The notes: generated by a model from the letters alone, not told the origin. Counted from the first letter of the stretch, positions 22,476-35,958 are shown. The stretch is DNA of 64,000 bases from Malus domestica (GCF_042453785.1 NC_091676.1:21745001-21809000); one strand, 5' to 3'. Program-made: numbers and translations.

Positions 22476-22837
22476 TGTTTATACCATATTTAGGGCCTCG
22501 TATATTTGGGCCTTGGGCCTTGTATTTGGGCCTCACACTAAAGCCCATACTTTGTAAAAGAGGAGGAGCCCCTTATTCTATAAAAGGGGACTCCTACCCT
22601 CATTCTAGAGGAGGCCAATTCCTAGGCCTGAGATCCCCTCTCTCACCCTCAGAGCCTCCTCACATCCCCTAAGCTCTAAGCTCTCTCTCCCTCTTCAACA
22701 GAGAAATACAATACAATTAGTGTGGACGTAGCCCAAATCTTGGGGTGAACCACGATAACTCTTGTGTTATTTACATTACTTGCAGATTCACGGTCGGATT
22801 TACGTTGTTCCAAGACCTCCGGTTTTGTGCATCAACA
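22476..22837 (+). repeat. Right LTR of the LARD-like element
   Basis: 362 bases, the same length as the left LTR, with a single visible substitution (A at 22617). It is preceded by GACTTGGGGGACTAC, a plausible polypurine-type plus-strand primer, and followed by the CATTT target duplication. Confidence 0.9.
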
Positions 22838-24139
22838 CATTTAATTATTGTAAAGTAGAAATTGAAGTGATTGATTTTATAACCTAATTAAAATAAAAAA
22901 CGAATTTAATGAATTAAAATAAACAATCTGCAATATTAGAGCTAGAGAGAAAGAAAACCGTTTTGGGAGAATAAAATTAAGAAAGCACTAGGGTTCCACC
23001 ATCACCTAGCAATCCTATGAATTTTTACCAATTACTTATGATCTACACATGCCATTTTGAAGGTTAGATTTTCCTAATTCATATTCTACTTGGAACCTCC
23101 AACATAGAACGTATATCTAACATGCAACCCATCCGGACGTTCGGATCAAATCTAAACATGAAAGACTCATTATGCTTTATGAAAATCCTTTGAAAAACCA
23201 TGCAATCCTTAAGACGTGATATTCATCCTAAGAGAAATTACAATTATTAATCACAAGAAGCCAGCGTCAATTTCAGGGAACCTTCCGACCAAAATTGCAT
23301 CAAATTACTTTTCTAAAAATCCCAATGGTGATCAGGCATTAAAACAATTAGATAGTTTTTATCCCGGTGATTAACAATTCAAAGTATGCATGCAATCAAT
23401 CATAAGCAATTAAATAAAAATCACATATTCCTGCTAAGGCTCAAGGCTTCGCCCTAGCAAAAGAAATTAGTTCCGCATATTCATAATTGAAATCATAGAA
23501 ATATCTCTTAAGAAAAGGATTGAAAACACCTTCAAGTGGAAAATCTTCAAAACCCTAGCACTTCTCTCTGTCTCCAATATTGCACAAAATAAAGCGTTCC
23601 CTAAAACTGTAGACAGCTAAGCAATATATTTGCTAAGCCCCCACACAAACCCTAGCAAACTAAAATTAATAAAAACCCTAAAATAAAAATAGTAAAATTC
23701 GTCTAAAATCTGAACAGCCACGTTTTGGCCCATAAGCTGCTCCAAAACTGGCCCAATATAGCTGGATTTAATGTTTGGAATATTCTGAACACTTTTCCAG
23801 AAGGCCACGAACCCATCCGAGGTCATTTTGGGCTCCAAAAACGCAATTAAAGCCCAAAAACGTCACTTTCCAGCATTGCGCACTGCTTCTTTATTTCATC
23901 GCCAGAAAATAACCGCTTGGTGGAAAAATCCCAAATTTTGATACGATCAAGCTAAGTGACTCACGAACGTCCTCCAACTGGAATTACTCCAAAATTCGTC
24001 CATTTGATCCTGTTTTGCTCCAGAGGAAGTCGAAAATCCTATATTGAAAATACAATTCAAAGTATCAAAATTCTTCCAATATATTAACCAAAATATACTA
24101 AGATTAGGGTAAAATATATAATATAAAATCTACTCATCA

Positions 24140-24191
24140 ACTCTGTAGCTTTAATTATGATTTGTGCAGAAGGGCAGGCATGGCTGATGAA
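24140..24191. repeat. Right copy of the 52-bp duplication flanking the 6.1-kb insertion
   Basis: Identical to 18022-18073. It lies directly after the TCATCA end of the solo LTR and continues into what looks like original host sequence leading to the caleosin gene. Confidence 0.9.
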
Positions 24192-24558
24192 GTTAAGCAT
24201 AAGATAATAGCACAAAGAGAAAGAGATACGTGCATGGTGTCCAAGTGTAAGAAGGGAGTGAAACAAGGTTTGCATGCACTTCTCACATTGAGCCACAACT
24301 TACCCTCCAAAATCAGGTGGTGTTTGCATTTCTTGCCACGCATATACTTGCTGCTGACTGGGGAGGACGACTTTTCCTCCTTATTTGCCTTTCCCATAGT
24401 AATTTTCTCTCTCTACCACGGCTCTTTATAACCAAAATATTCATCACCTAGCTAGTCTTGTATATTTCTGCACCTCCTCCATATGCGAGAGAAAGAGAGT
24501 GAGAGAGAGAAAGAGAGAGCAAGAAGGTCAGAGAAGATCGCACAAAACCGTATCGATT
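24192..24558 (+). promoter_or_regulatory. Proximal promoter and leader of the caleosin gene
   Basis: About 370 bases remain between the retroelement insertion and the start codon. It contains an ACGTG core (24228-24232) like that of ABA-response elements, a possible TATA (CTTTATAACC near 24423) and a GA-rich tract in the presumed leader (24486-24520). The ACGTG match is short and may be chance. Confidence 0.4.
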
Positions 24559-26668
24559 ATGGCTGCGAGTGCTGTGACGGAGAATGAAGCACTGGCCACA
24601 CAAGCTCCATATGCACCTGTCACTATTGAGAGGAGAGTCAGGAGTAACTTGGAAACCAAACTTCCTAAACCATGTATGTCAGACCAATTTCATTTTCTTT
24701 CTTTCTTGCTATATATATATATAAATATATCCCTCTCTTTCACTTTTGTATATATTTATAAGCTTATTACTCTTTATTCTTCTTCCAATACCAATATGCA
24801 CACGGAGATTCCATAACAGGAATCAATGATCTCGATGAGAGGACTAGTTGCACACCATTTTTTTGTTTTGTTTGCTTTTATGCACCGCTCTTTATTTTTA
24901 GTAATTGAATTGAATAAATTAATGAAACGAAAACAAAGAACAAAATTTAACAGAGGTGTGGAGGCTGAGGTAAAGGTGTGTTTCATTTATTTTATTTTTT
25001 TACTTTGATAAATTTTTAATTTCTTACTATTCGAAACTTTCCATGACAAAAATGATGGTAGTTGTGACATGTTCTGGTGGCTAGAAAATAAAATGCTAAT
25101 ACAGCCCTCCAGCACACTAATTCATATTTAATCATCTTTAAGACTTTAACACATATCCAACTGCAGATATGCCCAGAGCATTGGTTGCTCCAGACACAGA
25201 CCATCCAACGGGAACGGTCGGCCATCAGCACCGTGACATGAGTGTTCTTCAGCAGCATGTCGCTTTCTTCGACCACGACTATAATGGCATTGTCTATCCT
25301 TGGGAAACTTTTGCTGGTAAATCTTCATGTTATGTGTCTGCTGCCTTCAACTTACCTTTCCTTAAGAGTAATGCTAGAGATACTAAATTTGTAGACAAAA
25401 TTTGCAAACCAAATGATGTGTCACCAATAGCAAATGAGCACATTTATTAACACTTAAGTGATAATCTAATCATCGACTTTCAAGTCATTTAGTTTACAAC
25501 ATTTTGTCTACTGGCTTCAATCTTTCCTTCCTCAATTGTACATTAAGCACCATTGTAGTGGATTTAATTGGTTCTAATGTATTCTTTATTTCTTTCCCTT
25601 AAATAATCAGGATTGCGAGCCATCGGTTTCAATCTTATCGCCTCCGTTGTTATGACTGTTCTTATCAATGGGGCTTTGAGTTATCCCACTCTGCCTGTAA
25701 GTTGCATATTGATTTCCAAACTTCTTTATAAGAAAGGAGATGTTAATTATTTAATTACTAATAGGCGTTTTATGAGTAATTAACTTGTGCCGCCAATCCC
25801 GACGGTTATGAGTATCACTACTATATCCTAAAGTATCAACGCGCTGCTCTGATGCCGTCACAAAAAGACAATTTTCGATAGATAGTTGGCTGAGCAGTGC
25901 TCACATTTTAGACCACACACCAGATGATGTTGTTAACTGCCATATCATGTGCTTAGTTACTGCAATCCGTTTACCTGCATTATGCGATGATCAGTGTGTC
26001 TCAAAGCGCGGTGAAAGTGAGTAAATGTGGTAGAGAAGAAAAGCTACTTGAGTGAAAAGCGTGACTAATCAAAGCTGCTTTGCATCTCTTGAATTTCTAA
26101 TTTACACAGGGGTGGATTCCTTCTCCTTTCTTTCCCATACACATTTACAACATTCACAAGGCAAAGCATGGTAGTGATTCCGGGACTTATGACACAGAAG
26201 GAAGGTATGTAATTATAAATTAAATGCGACAAAGTAACGATCTTCGATAATGGCTCGTAAAGAAATCACTAGAATTCATGTTCAATCATTTTGCAGGTTT
26301 AGCCCAGCCAACTTGGAGAACATGTTTAGCAAGTATGCCCATACCGCGCCTGACAAGTTCACGCTGGGGGAGCTTTGGAACATGACCGAGGGGAACAGAC
26401 TTGGATATGACTTCATTGGATGGTAAGCCCTTTCGGGTCCCTAAGACACTACTCTATGGTACAAATTAGTTTTTCTTCTTCACTTGGCTGACTTACGGAG
26501 TGTGGTTCGGGCAGGATCGCGAATAAGTTGGAATGGGGGCTATTGTATGTGCTTGCTAGGGATGAAGAGGGTATGCTGTCAAAAGAAGCCGTTAGACGCT
26601 GCTTCGATGGAAGCTTGTTCGAGTATTGCGCTGGGATGAATACCGTCGGTAGAGCCAAGATGGGCTAG
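24559..26668 (+). CDS. Caleosin / peroxygenase
   Basis: Six exons: 24559-24673, 25167-25316, 25611-25696, 26110-26204, 26297-26422 and 26515-26668. All introns are GT-AG and the frame is intact, giving 241 residues. Features in order: a polar N-terminus; [15 protein letters not shown] at 34-48; a single EF-hand, [13 protein letters not shown] at 74-86; a hydrophobic segment (about 93-110) running into a proline knot, [15 protein letters not shown], at 112-126; and a C-terminal domain. His69 and His137 match the invariant haem-ligand histidines of the family. Caleosins are calcium- and haem-binding proteins of lipid droplets or ER that oxidise unsaturated fatty acids using hydroperoxides. The N-terminal form could be seed-type or stress-type (RD20/CLO3-like); I cannot separate these by eye. 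A 6.1-kb retroelement insertion lies 420 bases upstream. Confidence 0.94.
25368..25516. mobile_element. MITE in caleosin intron 2
   Basis: Starts GTAATGCTAGAGATAC and shares CAAATGATGTGTCACC and AATCTAATCATCG-type interior motifs with the MITE at 17755-17916. It lies within the 25317-25610 intron and leaves both splice sites intact. Confidence 0.55.
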
Positions 26669-28253
26669 AACAATATGGAAGCTATGTACCAAAATGCAGT
26701 AGATGTGTGCGTGTAACGATTCAGCCTTTGTTTGAGATGTTGGAACTGTAATAAATTGAGGGAGGATCCTTCACTGTTTCGTACATGATGAAATGATCAT
26801 AATTTCACCTTTTCATTTATAATTCTTCATTTAAAGCCTATTTAGTTGCATGAAATTCCAATAAAATTGAAGGGACATAAAGTAAAATGTGGTAAATCTT
26901 CAGAAAGTGTAGTACATTGGGTTTGGGAGTTTGAATGTCCTTTGGGCGGTAGGAAGTCCATTGATGCTGCTGTATTGGTCTTCCAACGTATCCAATGCAC
27001 TCTTGAGGCACAGTTTCGAACTCTCTGATGTTGTGGAGCTCGACATTCATCCTCCAACTCTGGCACTAGTTTCTCAAGCTGATGTCCCGTCCGTTCTTGG
27101 TTCTGTGATCCAATATGTTCCACCGCAAGACTCCGCGGCTGCAATCGCAACAGAAAGAATCAAAAAACAAAAGAAGAAGCCTTGATTTCTATCCATTTTC
27201 AATGGCTTGAAGTACAAGGAGAGGGAGATGGAAAGTGGGTTTTAGTAGGAATTGTATGGGGAAATTGGAGCAAGAAAATGTGACTTGGTAACATGGGTTT
27301 TGGAACGACTAGTTGTGGTTTGTTTGGCATCTTGTACAAATCACATGGTGGTCGGGCTGGCAAATGCTTTATGTTTGATATAATTTTTATTATATATTCC
27401 ATGCTTTCGTTGTTTGTTTTGAAATTTTATACATAATTATTTTGATTATTCTGTCAGCACATACATTACGACTCACTAGAAACCTTTGCTTCAGATGAAA
27501 AAGAAAAAAAAAAAAAAACCTTCGCTGTACTAACAACAATTTGCACTAGATTAAAGTCAAATTGCACTAATCATTCACGCCTGTCGTTAGGAAATTCTTC
27601 CTTGCACATTGTTTTCACAAGCGAGCGGTTATAATTTTAACCAATTTTAGAATTGAAGAAATTGTAGTAATAATTTATCAACTTTAACTAAATTAGAGTA
27701 ATGGTTCATCAACTAAAAATCTTCATTTAACTCATCAAAACTTGTAGCTATGATCTTTTTCATCAACTTTGTTAGAACTTGCATTAAAATTAGCCGCGTG
27801 CATGGCCACGCACGCGAGAGTGAATCAAGGGACTAGTATGAAAAACAAATGAAAAAAATTGTAGCAATGTCCCTAACCTTAGCCCGATTGTGAAATGATC
27901 CCTTAACTTTAATCCAATTGAAACAATAATTATCCAGCTTTAACCCAATGGTAACAATAGTCATTTTAACATGACTCATGTCGACACAATTTTGACAAAT
28001 CGATTTTGCACCCTCTTATAGATCAGTAGGAAGGTAATATTTCAAGAGATTAACAAAATGCAATTTCTAAACTCTGAAAAATAAGCATAATAGTAATGTC
28101 TAGAACAAAACAACATCCATTTAAGTTTGCACAACACATCAACAAGATGAAACAAAATTTAGTCATATTTCAGGAACGACCTCCCTTCTAATAACAAAAA
28201 CAACCATAACTCAATCATATATCTGTCCTATTCAAGAGCGCGGCGAGTAACGT
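26669..28253. other. Intergenic with a possible pseudogene fragment (26846-27185, +)
   Basis: After the caleosin 3' UTR, two overlapping plus-strand frames (26846-27028 and 26931-27185) read like one protein broken by a frameshift. The pieces are VVHWVWEFECPLGGRKSIDA and later VVELDIHPPTLALVSQADVP, ending in a Lys-rich tail. I do not recognise the source. From 27190 to 28253 no gene is seen; it is AT-rich and includes the expected RPL23 3' UTR. Confidence 0.35.
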
Positions 28254-30507
<2,254 letters not shown>

Positions 30508-30540
30508 CTTAGCTGCGGCGAAATGGAGACTGAGGGAGCG

Positions 30541-30567
30541 TTAGGGTTTAGCATATGTATATATAGA
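30541..30567 (-). promoter_or_regulatory. RPL23 core promoter: telo-box and TATA box
   Basis: On the minus strand, TATATATAC (30557-30566) lies upstream of CTAAACCCTAA (30541-30551), followed by the leader and the ATG at 30507. The AAACCCTAA telo-box is a known element of plant ribosomal protein and translation-factor promoters. A related AAAACCCTAC lies at about 30587-30596. Confidence 0.7.
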
Positions 30568-31949
30568 GGGACTGAGGGAGAGCGGCGTAGGGTTTTCTGC
30601 CGGGTAAAACTTTTGTTAAAATACCAAATAGATCGTGGGCCTCTTTAACATTGTGGCCTCGATGTGTAGTGGGCTTTTGGGAATTTTACAGGCCTTCTTT
30701 CTTCATCCTTGTTGAAGATATCCACAAGAAGCCCAACTAGGGATGGGCAACGGTTATGGCGGGCGGGTAACCGTGATTATTTACCCATAACCGTTTATGC
30801 TCATACTCGCATAACCGTTTACCCGTTGGGTAATTACCTAAACGGTTATACCCATACCCATAACCATTTATAAACGGTTAACCATACTCATAACTGTTGT
30901 TTACCCATTTACCCTTTTTAACCCATTTATCTCCTTTTTTTACTATTACTCATTTTTCACCCGTCTACATGTTTTTTTTTTTTGCCAACCCCAAACTTAA
31001 TTTTCAAGAATCTCAAATATTTATAGGATTTCAAGACAAATCGGAAATCCCAAATTAAAATATGAAATTATGAATTGTTCTTCAAATCAGAATCCCCAGT
31101 TCCCCACAATCTTTACTAGAAGTTAGATCTTGAAGGTAGAAGATGAAGTTAGTTAATGATAAAACGATCATAAAAGACTACAAAACATACTTTGGGGTGC
31201 TCCATGGTGCTCCCAAAATATCTTGTATATTTCAAAGGATAAAGACTTGTAAGCAGCTACAATCTCTACATCTTTCAACTTTGGAGAACTTCTTGAAACT
31301 CTAAGGACCCGTTTGTTTGACCGGATTAGGGGGGACTGGATTGGACTAGATTGTAGTCCCTTGTTTGTTCTGCACCAGGATTAGGTTTAATGGGATTAAA
31401 TGGGACTCGCTCGGATTAATGGGTTCGCTAGGAGTTCTTAGCCGAGAACCCCAAATTCGGCCGGACTCGCAAGACCTTCCGCGAGAGAAAACCTCGCTCA
31501 TCTTGCGAGAGAGAGAGTTGTCGCCATCGCTCCCTGCTTGCTTTGCTCCCTCATCCTCGTCCTCTTCACCCTCATTTCTGCGTCTTGCTTGCCTTCATCT
31601 GCATCTTGCTCGCCCTTATCTGCTCCTCTTGCTTGGTAAACTTCGAATCTTCGATTTATTTCTTCAATTTGTTTTGCAGATCGTGATATTACTAAGCTTT
31701 ATTTGATTTAATTGTTTTGGGTTTGAGAAATTTTCAATAATATACCTCTGTAGTTGAACAAATTAGAGTTTTGATTTTTAGGGTCAAATTGCAGATCCTG
31801 CTCGCCCTGCTCCTCCACCTTCTTCTCAGGCGACCTCTCAGGAACACTCCAACCAAATCGCCCCTCCTCCTCCCCTGTTCGATCCCAGTCAAAGTAACCC
31901 TCTCTCTCTGTCTCTCACTCTTACTCTGGTTCTTTTGAATTTGCAGTAA

Positions 31950-33073
31950 TGTGTGTGTGTGTGTGTATGTATGCAGTGTGTGTGTATGTATGTATGCAGT
32001 GTGTGTGTGTGTATGTATGTATGCAGTGTGTGTGTGTGTGTGTGTATGCAATGTGTGTGTGTGTGTGTATGCAATGTGTGTGTGTGTGTATGTGTATGTA
32101 TGCAGTGTGTGTGTGTGTGTATGCAATGTGTGTGTGTGTGTGTATGTATGCAGTGTGTGTGTGTATGTATGTATGTAGTGTGTGTGTGTGTGCAATGTGT
32201 GTGTGTGTGTGTATGCAATGTGTGTGTGTGTGTATGTATGCAGTGTGTGTGTGTGTGTATGTATGTAGTGTGTGTGTGTGTGTGTGTGTATGCAATGTGT
32301 GTGTGTGTGTGTGTATGTATGCAGTGTGTGTGTGTGTATGTATGTAGTGTGTGTGTGTGTGTATGTATGTATGCAGTGTGTGTGTGTGTGTATGCAGTAT
32401 GTATGCAGTGTGTGTGTGTGTGTGCAGTGTGTGTGTGCAGTGTGTGTGTGTGTATGCAGTGTGTGTGTGTGTGTGTATGCAGTATGTATGCAGTGTGTGT
32501 GTGTGTGTGCGCAATGTGTGTGTGCAGTGTGTGTGTGTGTGTGTATGTAGTGTGTGTGTGTATGTATGTATGTATGCAGTATGTATGCAGTATGTATGCA
32601 GTGTGTGTGTGTGTGTGCAGTGTGTGTATGTATGCAGTGTGTGTGTGTGTGTGCAGTGTGTGTGTGTGTGTATGTATGCAGTGTGTGTGTGTGTGTATGT
32701 ATGCAGTGTGCAGTGTGTGTGCAGTGTGTGTGCAGTGTGTGTGTGTATGCAGTGTGTGTGTGTGTGTGTGAAGTGTGTGTGTGTGTGTGTGCAGTGTGTG
32801 TGTGTATGTATGGTGTGTGTGTGTATGCAGTGTGTGTGTGTGTGTGTGTATGTATGCAGTGTGTGTGTGTGTGTATGTATGCAGTATGTGTATGTATGCA
32901 GTGTGCAGTGTGTGTGCAGTGTGCAGTGTGTGTGCAGTGTGTGTGCAGTGTGTGTGTGTGTGTGCAGTGTGTGTGTGAGTGTGTATGCAGTGTGTGTGTG
33001 TGTGTGTGTATGTATGCAGTGTGTGTGTGTGTGCAGTGTGTGTGTGTGTGTGTGTATGTATGCAGTGTGTGTG

Positions 33074-33105
<32 letters not shown>

Positions 33106-33345
33106 ATGTATGCAGTATGTATGCAGTGTGTGTATGTATGCAGTGTGTGTGTGCAGTGTGTGTGTGTGTGTGCAGTGTGTGTGTGTGTGTGTATGTATGT
33201 ATGCAGTATGTATGCAGTGTGTGTGTGTGCAGTGTGTGTGTGTGTGTGTATGTATGCAGTATGTATGCAGTGTGTGTATGTATGCAGTGTGTGTATGTAT
33301 GCAGTGTGTGTGTGTGCAGTGTGTGTGTGTGTGAGTATGTATGCA

Positions 33346-33380
<35 letters not shown>

Positions 33381-34014
33381 TATACAAACAGAGTGTGTGT
33401 GTGAGGGTAAGAGTGTATGCAGTGTGTGTGTGTGTGAAGTGTGTGTGTGTGTATGTATAGTGTGTGTGTGTGTGCAGTGTGTGTGTGTGTATGTATGGTG
33501 TGTGTGTGTATGCAGTGTGTGTGTGTGTATGTATGCAGTGTGTGTGTGTGTGTGCAGTGTGTGTGTGTGTGTGTATGTATGCAGTATGTATGCAGTGTGT
33601 GTATGTATGCAGTGTGCAGTGTGTGTGCAGTGTGTGTGCAGTGTGTGTGTGTGTGTGCAGTGTGTGTGTGAGTGTGTATGCAGTGTGTGTGTGTGTGTGT
33701 ATGTATGCAGTGTGTGTGTGTGTGTGCAATGTGTGTGTGTGTATGTATGCAGTATGTATGCAGTGTGTGTATGTATGCAGTGTGTGTGTGCAGTGTGTGT
33801 GTGTGTGTATGTATGCAGTGTGCAGTGTGTGTGTGTGTGCAGTGTGTGTATAAGTATGTATGCAGTGTGTGTGTGTGCAGTGTATATATGCAGTGTGTGT
33901 GTGTGTGCAGTGTGTGTGTGTGTGCAGTGTGTGTGTGTGAGTGTGTATGCAGTGTGTGTGTGTGTGCAGTGTGTGTGTGTGTGTATGTATGTATGCAGTG
34001 TGTGTGTGTGTGCA

Positions 34015-34045
<31 letters not shown>

Positions 34046-34135
34046 CAGGGTGTGTGTGAGTCTATGTCAGTGTGTGAGAGTGTGTATGTCCGTGTGTGTG
34101 TGTTAGTGTGAGTGTGAGTGTGAGTATGTATGTGT
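31950..34135. repeat. Large TG / TATG / CAG compound satellite array
   Basis: About 2.2 kb of (TG)n separated by (TATG)n and CAG, with higher-order units such as TGTATGTATGCAGTGTGTG. Because the units lack stop codons, it produces very long open frames on both strands (up to 741 codons on minus, 501 on plus) made of His/Thr/Tyr or Cys/Val/Met. These are not genes. It lies inside the Harbinger element, upstream of the transposase exons. Confidence 0.95.
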
Positions 34136-34396
34136 ATTTTGCACATTTGTCCATGAGTGTGTGTGTATGTACTTGGTTTATAACCATGATATTACAATGT
34201 GAATGTTTTGTATGGTGTGGGGTTGATGCTGAATTGCAATTTTTTGTGGTTGTTTGTTGCAGAGAAGAGGAGCATAAACAGAAGGCTAAGGCTAAGGCTA
34301 CTGCATTACAGGTGTCCTTTAATTTCCCTCTTCACATGCAATGCCTAGGAATGATAGCAATCCTCATACTATTGTTTTTTTTTTGTTTGGATAGAT

Positions 34397-35778
34397 ATGG
34401 ATCGAAGGAAGCTTTTATTGATCTTATTGTTAGAGATGTCTTATTTGGAGACAATTTGTATTTGTACGATTCTTGTGGTGATGATGCTACGTGGCAAACA
34501 GAGACATGTTGAACGACCCACATTGACTAACCGTTCACTTATTAGACGAGAGATTAGTTTGTGTTATCTGAATGGTATAATAGGGAATACTGATACTGAA
34601 TGTGTCAACGAATTGAGAATGGATAGAAGGACTTTTGGCATATTATGCGACTTACTTCGTCAAGATGGGAGGGTAAAAACTGATGGTTTGGTGTCTGTAG
34701 AGGAACAGGTGTGTATGACTTTACAAATATTAGCACATCATACTAAGAATCGTAGTGTTGGCGGTAGATTTTATAGGTCGGGAGAGACTATAAGTAGGTA
34801 TTTCAATAGCGTATTGCAAGGAATTTTGCGATTACAAGGTATCCTACTAAAAGTCCCCCAGCCTGTGCCTATTGATTCTACAGATCCTAGGTGGCGATGT
34901 TTTAAGGTATGATGAGAATTTTTTTTCATTTTCCCTAAGCTTTAACTCTTCATTCCCTTTGTATAAATTAACAAAAACTTTTTTATTTTTTATTTTTAAG
35001 AATTGCTTGGGAGCATTGGATGGAACACACATTGATGTGCATGTACCTGAAATTGACAAACCAAGATACCGAACAAGAAAGGGTCGAGTCGCAACTAATG
35101 TGTTAGGTGTGTGTTCAGGAGATATGCAGTTCATATATGTGTTTCCGGGGTGGGAGGGTTCCGCATCAGACTCTAGAGTGCTACATGATGCAATTAGTAG
35201 GCCTAATGGTTTTAAGGTACCAGCGGGTAAGACTATTACTTAGTCTCAACTTTGTAAGTTAGGTTTAGTTCTGTTTGTCAACTACAAAACACTAATAAGG
35301 TCTGTTTTTTTTTTCATTAGGTTGTTATTACCTTGTAGATGGTGGTTATACAAATGGTGAAGGATTCCTTGCACCCTATAGAGGAATACCTTATCATTTA
35401 TCTGAATGGAAGGGACGAACACCTTCTAATAAGGAAGAATATTTTAACATGAAGCATTCTAAGGCAAGGAATGTAATTGAACGCTGTTTTGGCTTGCTAA
35501 AAGGAAGGTGGTCGATACTAAGGAGTCCATCTTTCTATCCGATAAGGACACAAGGTCGAATAATTACCGCTTGTTGCCTACTACACAATCTTATTAGGTA
35601 AGAGATGTCTGTAGATCCAATGGAGAATTTGCCAATAATAGAAGATGGACAAAATACAGAAGAAGGTGAATATGTTGGTAGTGTTCAAACATCGGACCAG
35701 TGGACTGCAATGAGGAATGATATGGCTCAGGAAATGTATAATGAGTGGAGAGCAATTAGGAACCAGCAACCGAACTAG
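34397..35778 (+). pseudogene. Harbinger transposase (DDE_Tnp_4) with an in-frame stop
   Basis: Three exons: 34397-34906, 35001-35226 and from 35321, with GT-AG introns. The product starts MDRRKLLLI. The DDE nuclease follows in order: MDRRTFGILCDLLR and AHHTKNRSVGGRFYRSGET (helix-turn-helix side), [10 protein letters not shown] (first Asp), LVDGGYTN (second Asp) and ARNVIERCFGLLKGRW (Glu). All three catalytic residues are present. The frame meets TAA at 35599-35601 right after CLLHNLIR. Without that stop it would run another 58 codons to a TAG at 35776-35778, with sequence that looks like normal family C-terminus. So the gene probably carries one late nonsense change. Whether the shortened protein of about 337 residues works is unknown. 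Confidence 0.85.
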
Positions 35779-35958
35779 CTATATGTGTTAATGATAACAT
35801 TTTATTTTAGTATTCCTTTTTATCATGCATTTGTTAGATATTAGCACAATGATTGGATGGTATGCAAATTAATTGGATATTATGCAAGTTGATTGGATAT
35901 TATGCAAATTGATTATTTGTATGGTATTTTCCTTCATTAAAATATTTTTTGTTTAGGT

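Larger units (their letters stand above)
18192..22837 (+). mobile_element. Young non-autonomous LTR retroelement (LARD-like) with captured host gene fragments
   Basis: Complete element: two 362-base LTRs (18192-18553 and 22476-22837), perfect 5-bp duplications CATTT (18187-18191 and 22838-22842), a primer-binding-like site just after the left LTR, and a G-rich tract (22461-22475) just before the right LTR. I see one difference between the LTRs (G at 18333, A at 22617), so it inserted recently. The 3.9-kb interior encodes no gag, protease, reverse transcriptase or integrase. It holds fragments of a RING-H2 gene and a GEM-like GRAM gene, an unidentified tract, and tandem repeats. Replication proteins must come from a related autonomous element; LTR motifs point to the Tat-type Gypsy family at 58503-64000. 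Confidence 0.85.
18067..24139. mobile_element. Solo LTR (about 1.4 kb) split by a younger LTR element
   Basis: Left end TGATGAACGGGTTTAAATCT, right end CTACTCATCA, so TG...CA with a TGATGA/TCATCA palindrome. Removing the inner element (18192-22837) and one CATTT copy leaves about 1,420 bases, a plausible LTR length. The left arm contains the motif GGTCATCTCCACAGGGATT and the right arm CTAGGGTTCCACCATCACC, which I associate with long LTRs of Tat/Ogre-type Gypsy elements. No coding region is present. No 4-6-bp target duplication is seen; the flanks carry a 52-bp duplication instead. Confidence 0.6.

Noticed and set aside
31734..34146. Very long open frames (up to 741 codons on minus and 501 on plus) with His/Thr/Tyr or Cys/Val repeats
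   Set aside because: They are produced by the TG/TATG/CAG array, whose units have no stop codon in several frames on both strands. No start context, domain or non-repeat body supports a gene.
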